This document shows positions 30,191-33,290 of a stretch of DNA of 33,290 nucleotides, piece by piece; positions within the stretch are counted from its first letter, which is position 1, and every line of letters begins with the position of its first letter. Under the pieces are notes generated by a model, which was not told where the DNA came from, made no database searches, and saw only the letters and a program-made list of their open reading frames with translations. Source of the DNA: Sneathiella sp. (GTDB lineage: Bacteria > Pseudomonadota > Alphaproteobacteria > Sneathiellales > Sneathiellaceae). The translations under genes and the position numbers were made by a program. The stretch spans positions 1 through 33,290 of the forward strand of contig JAEPMY010000026.1 of the NCBI GenBank assembly GCA_017643685.1, written 5' to 3'.

Positions 30191-30958
30191 ATGAGTGCTG
30201 AAAGAAAAGTTGCCATCGTAACAGGTTCAGCGACAGGTACAGGCGCCGCGATTGCCGTCGCCCTTGCCAAAAACGGCTACAATATCGTTGTCAATTACAC
30301 CCGCAGCGAAACAGAGGCCAAGGAAACCGCCGCAGAAGTTGAAGCAACTGGCGCAGAGGCACTCCTGTTCCAAGCGGATGTCTCCAAAGATGAAGACTGC
30401 CGTGCAATGGCAGCTGCCGCAGTTGAAAAATGGGGACGCATTGACGCGCTGATCAATAACGCTGGCCGGACTAAATTTGTTGCCCATGAAGATCTTGATG
30501 GCTTGGATGCCCAAGATTTCCACGATATCTATGCCGTTAATACAATTGGCCCCTTCCAGATGACACGCGCTTGTGCCCCGCATCTGAAAGCTTCTGGCGC
30601 GGGCCGCGTCATCATGATTTCATCTGTTGCCGGCACACATGGCCATGGGTCCTCCCTCGCCTATGTTGCGTCAAAGGGTGGCCTGAATTCCATGACGAAA
30701 GGCCTTGCCCGAGTGATGGGTCCGGAAGTCACCGTCAATGGCATTTGCCCGGGCATGATTGAAACACGCTGGTTGCGCGCAGGATGGGGGGATGATAATT
30801 ATGAGAAAAATCGTCAAGCCATGATACGGAAAGTGCCGCTGGCCACCGTATCCCAACCTGAAGACATTGCCGATGCCGTTTTGTGGTTCGTTCTGGGCAC
30901 TGCCCCGGTAACGGGCGAGCTGCTGATCGTAGACGGAGGCATGCATCTCGTAAGTTAA
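30191..30958 (+). CDS. SDR family NAD(P)-dependent oxidoreductase
   Basis: A classical short-chain dehydrogenase/reductase of 255 residues, FabG-like in form. It has the nucleotide-binding Thr11-Gly-x-x-x-Gly-x-Gly, Asn89-Asn-Ala-Gly92, Asn117, Ser144/145, Tyr158 and Lys162, all catalytic positions intact. The C-terminal Val-Asp-Gly-Gly is typical. AAGGA precedes the ATG. The substrate is unknown; fatty-acid synthase use is unlikely to be its sole role given the isolated location. It leads a three-gene set with a GGCT-like and an AbrB-type gene. Confidence 0.9.
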   Translation: MSAERKVAIVTGSATGTGAAIAVALAKNGYNIVVNYTRSETEAKETAAEVEATGAEALLFQADVSKDEDCRAMAAAAVEKWGRIDALINNAGRTKFVAHEDLDGLDAQDFHDIYAVNTIGPFQMTRACAPHLKASGAGRVIMISSVAGTHGHGSSLAYVASKGGLNSMTKGLARVMGPEVTVNGICPGMIETRWLRAGWGDDNYEKNRQAMIRKVPLATVSQPEDIADAVLWFVLGTAPVTGELLIVDGGMHLVS

Positions 30959-30962
30959 GTTC

Positions 30963-31703
30963 GTGACTGAAATAGACACCGACATACAAAGGGCGCTCGC
31001 ATACCCTTACGAGCGCCCAACTCATTCCTTCCTGTTAGAGGGCGAAACCATAAGCCGCCTTCATGCGTGGGAGCCGGAAGAGCATTTGATCCCGGTGCTC
31101 GCCTGTGGATCAAATGCCGCGCCAGAACAGTTAATCCGAAAGTTTAAAGATCACCCGAACCAACGGATACCGGTCACCGCAGGGAAATTGAAAAATTTCG
31201 TCTCTGTCTATTCCCCTCATGTAGCTGGTTATGGCTCAATCCCGGCAACGCTTATGCCTCTCGAAGGCGTTACAACAACGTGCCACATTACTTGGCTCAC
31301 CGAAGATCAACTTGTGCAAATGCACCTGACCGAAGCCATCGGCAGCAGCTATCGATATTCAGAACTGCGAGACATAGATCTTCAATGTGAAATGACAGGT
31401 CCGCATGAGAAGATACATGCCTATATTGGGCGCCGGGGCGTTTTACGCCTCAACGGATCGTATATCGGCTTATCTGCTATCCCTATTGAGGGACAGCATG
31501 AAGAACTAACTCTAATGTCTCAGACCGAAGTTCAAGAAGCAACCGCACATACACTTAACCATAAAAATAACATTAACCGGTTTATTGAAATAAATATAAA
31601 CACCAACAATCGGCACCACGTTATCGAAGCGTTGAAAGATCACGCGTCTCCCTACCCTCTTTTTAACGAAATCATCATCTATGATGAGAAGTTGAATGAT
31701 TAA
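30963..31703 (+). CDS. Gamma-glutamylcyclotransferase-like protein, uncharacterised
   Basis: A 246-residue cytoplasmic protein. I do not recognise a named family with certainty. The segment Val-Leu-Ala-Cys-Gly-Ser-Asn (45-51) looks like the Tyr-Gly-Ser-Asn substrate loop of the gamma-glutamylcyclotransferase fold, and Thr-Glu124-Ala-Ile-Gly-Ser-Ser-Tyr130 resembles the region with the catalytic glutamate. The rest is divergent; the last 50 residues are Asn- and Ile-rich and more AT-rich than neighbouring genes. The start is GTG with a weak ribosome binding site, four bases after the SDR stop. It overlaps the AbrB-type gene by eight bases. Confidence 0.7.
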   Translation: MTEIDTDIQRALAYPYERPTHSFLLEGETISRLHAWEPEEHLIPVLACGSNAAPEQLIRKFKDHPNQRIPVTAGKLKNFVSVYSPHVAGYGSIPATLMPLEGVTTTCHITWLTEDQLVQMHLTEAIGSSYRYSELRDIDLQCEMTGPHEKIHAYIGRRGVLRLNGSYIGLSAIPIEGQHEELTLMSQTEVQEATAHTLNHKNNINRFIEININTNNRHHVIEALKDHASPYPLFNEIIIYDEKLND

Positions 31704-32748
31704 GACATTGAAAGCATTAGCAATTGGCGCGGTTGGAGGCGCCGCTTTTTATGCGGCAGACCTCCCGCTTGCCTGGATGCTAGGGTCCATGTGTGTCACG
31801 ACCGCTTTCGCGGTTCGGGGGCTGGACATGGCCGTGGATAACACGCTTCGTAAGATTATGACGGCGGTTCTTGGGGTTATGCTCGGTAGTAGCTTCACCA
31901 CCGAGACTTTTGGGAGTTTGATGAATTGGTCTGGTGGATTACTCCTGCTGATCATCAGTGCCTTTGCCTCCATGACCTTGGTGTATCTTTTGTATAGGCG
32001 CCTGTGCGGCTTTGATCGAATAACCGCGTATTTCTCCGCTGCGCCGGGTGGGTTTAATGTCATGTATGAAACAGGCGAAGCTATGGGCGGCGATGGTCGA
32101 ACCATTGCCCTGATCCACGCCTCACGCATCATGCTGGTTGTTATGACAGTTCCCCTAGCATTTCGGTTTGGCATCGCTGGGGATACTTCCGGTACTGCGG
32201 TTGCCCCGAGTATCTTGGGGCAAATGGACGAGCTGATGGGATATGGCATTTTACTTCTGGCGGGCGCACTTGGGTATTTCCTAGGCGGCCCCTTACGCCT
32301 TCCGGCTCCTCATCTGATGGGTCCTATGGTGTTTTCTGCTGTCGTTCATTTGACCGGAATTACCACGGCACAGCCCCCAATGCTTCTTGTCTTTGCCGCC
32401 CAGCTTGTCATCGGCACCTCAATAGGCCTTCGCTTTCTGGGAACGCGGGTTCGGGAAATTAGCCGTATTCTGCTGATCAGTAGCGCCTCAACCGCACTTA
32501 TGATCGCCATTGCGGTGTTCCTTGCCTATGAGTCAACGGATATGATCGGCATTTCAATTCCCGGCTTGGTATTAGCTTTGTCACCGGGCGGTCTTGCTGA
32601 AATGTCGTTGGTGGCGTTAGCCCTTGGCATTGATGTGGCTTTTGTATCCATCATGCATGTGATCCGCATTATGCTAATCGTGGCCTGTGTGCCCGCCTTC
32701 TACCCTCTCGTTAAACGGATATGGGAGCGTGCGGATAACAAGGCTTAA
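31696..32748 (+). CDS. AbrB family membrane protein (PF05145)
   Basis: A 350-residue polytopic membrane protein, often annotated as AbrB or putative ammonia monooxygenase; that name is misleading and the function is unproven transport. The duplicated motif Pro-Leu-Ala-Trp-Met-Leu-Gly-Ser (24-31) and its second-half version, Pro-Ala-Pro-His-Leu-Met-Gly-Pro (about residues 203-210), are the family signature, with about ten hydrophobic helices. It overlaps the preceding gene by eight bases and is the last of the SDR set. The stop shares TTAA with the convergent MATE gene. Confidence 0.85.
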   Translation: MIKTLKALAIGAVGGAAFYAADLPLAWMLGSMCVTTAFAVRGLDMAVDNTLRKIMTAVLGVMLGSSFTTETFGSLMNWSGGLLLLIISAFASMTLVYLLYRRLCGFDRITAYFSAAPGGFNVMYETGEAMGGDGRTIALIHASRIMLVVMTVPLAFRFGIAGDTSGTAVAPSILGQMDELMGYGILLLAGALGYFLGGPLRLPAPHLMGPMVFSAVVHLTGITTAQPPMLLVFAAQLVIGTSIGLRFLGTRVREISRILLISSASTALMIAIAVFLAYESTDMIGISIPGLVLALSPGGLAEMSLVALALGIDVAFVSIMHVIRIMLIVACVPAFYPLVKRIWERADNKA

Positions 32749-33290
32749 TCGGCAACCGCTGCCCGCACCCGCCCAAAGACCACTGCCAATGTAACTGCCC
32801 GGGCGATCATGAAAACGCCAAGCGCCATGTATAGGCCGTGCACGCCAAATACCAACGGTAAATAGAGAATTGATCCCATATAGGCAGCGAATGAAATCAC
32901 CATTCCATTTCGCATCTCGTGGGTTTTCATCGCCCCGATAAAAATACCATCAAGCTGATATGACCAGACAGCCAGTAAAGGCATCACAATCATCCAAATA
33001 AGGTATTCACCGGCAATAACACGAACATCTTCAATACCAGTTAGCACCGCAATAATGCTATCACCTGCAATCCAGTACACAACGGCGTAGAAAACCGCGA
33101 CTAGGATGGCAAGGACACTGCTCGCTGTTACCGCTTCATCCAATGCTTTGCGATTTTTACCGCCCGTTGATTGTCCCACAAGACTTTCGGCCGCATGGGC
33201 AAATCCATCTAATCCAAAGGAAAGGAAATGGAGGAAATTCATCAAGACTGCCGTCGCGGCCAGTACCACTTCCCCCTGCAACGCAGCGCG
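32745..33290 (-). CDS. MATE family efflux transporter, 5' end cut by the window edge
   Basis: The C-terminal ~180 residues of a MATE/DinF-type multidrug or toxin antiporter. The frame stays open to position 33290, so the start is outside. Visible are an Ala-x-x-Val-Leu helix leading to Phe-Gly-Leu-Asp-Gly-Phe-Ala-His-Ala-Ala-Glu, typical of the second half in the DinF branch, then four further hydrophobic segments and a short positive end. About 260 residues would be missing. A TTG at 33281 is not credible as a real start. Confidence 0.88.
   Translation of the reverse strand, partial: RAALQGEVVLAATAVLMNFLHFLSFGLDGFAHAAESLVGQSTGGKNRKALDEAVTASSVLAILVAVFYAVVYWIAGDSIIAVLTGIEDVRVIAGEYLIWMIVMPLLAVWSYQLDGIFIGAMKTHEMRNGMVISFAAYMGSILYLPLVFGVHGLYMALGVFMIARAVTLAVVFGRVRAAVAD

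Noticed and set aside
31749-32249. A 166-codon minus-strand frame opposite the AbrB-family gene
   Set aside because: Antisense to a clear membrane-protein gene, Pro/Ser/Arg-rich shadow composition, no supporting start signals.

Overview
The window looks like a chromosomal segment of an alphaproteobacterium of moderate GC. The evidence is the divK-pleD operon with a CtrA-type TTAA-N7-TTAA site in front of it, a DUF1849/EipB envelope protein, DUF3572, a phasin, the clpS-clpA pair and a DinB polymerase with an N-terminal zinc ribbon. A marine or soil member of the Rhodospirillales/Sneathiellales type would fit, but that placement is an inference from gene content. I see no tRNA, rRNA, CRISPR array, prophage or complete insertion sequence. 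Both ends cut genes: the left end holds only the last ~100 codons of RNase R behind an AT-rich stretch that does not belong to the gene, and the right end cuts a MATE transporter.

Layout. 1-3.8 kb (+): rnr fragment, DUF983, two tandem Nudix hydrolases, an MFS transporter and rpmG, ending in a terminator. 3.9-5.7 kb (-): divK-pleD, cell-cycle and c-di-GMP signalling. 5.85-9.0 kb (+): a packed operon DUF3572-HAD-mak-dinB. 9.0-12.2 kb (-): eipB, DUF898 and an M48 protease, an envelope set. 12.2-14.5 kb: a diguanylate cyclase (+) converging on a class III adenylate cyclase (-). 14.7-18.6 kb (+): aldehyde dehydrogenase, RidA-like protein, GDPD and a FemAB/GNAT-like protein. 18.7-19.8 kb (+): an orphan diiron protein behind a strong palindromic operator. 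19.9-23.4 kb (-): phasin, clpS and clpA. 23.9-25.2 kb (+): a D-Ala-D-Ala carboxypeptidase with a SPOR domain. 25.3-29.1 kb: a sulfide/sulfane-sulfur module, with a persulfide dioxygenase divergent from bigR-sulP-yeeE-DUF6691. 29.1-30.0 kb (-): psuG. 30.2-32.7 kb (+): SDR, a gamma-glutamylcyclotransferase-like protein and an AbrB-family membrane protein. 32.7 kb to the end (-): MATE transporter, partial.

How the parts work together. The clearest functional module is 25.3-29.1 kb. BigR keeps its two redox cysteines 66 residues apart and sits on an AT-rich palindrome embedded in two overlapping divergent promoters. One promoter drives a persulfide dioxygenase; the other drives the regulator together with an anion transporter and two YeeE/YedE-type sulfur channels. 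Second-messenger enzymes are concentrated in 3.9-14.5 kb (PleD, an SGDEF cyclase, an adenylate cyclase).

The least explained items are the orphan diiron protein (a complete six-ligand E/ExxH/E/ExxH set) with its 22-bp operator, the inverted repeats and TGC-N3-GCA sites upstream of the phasin, the repeat-rich 285-bp region between eipB and the diguanylate cyclase, and the truncated rnr. No clearly novel multi-gene system is demonstrable from sequence alone; these are the places to look first.
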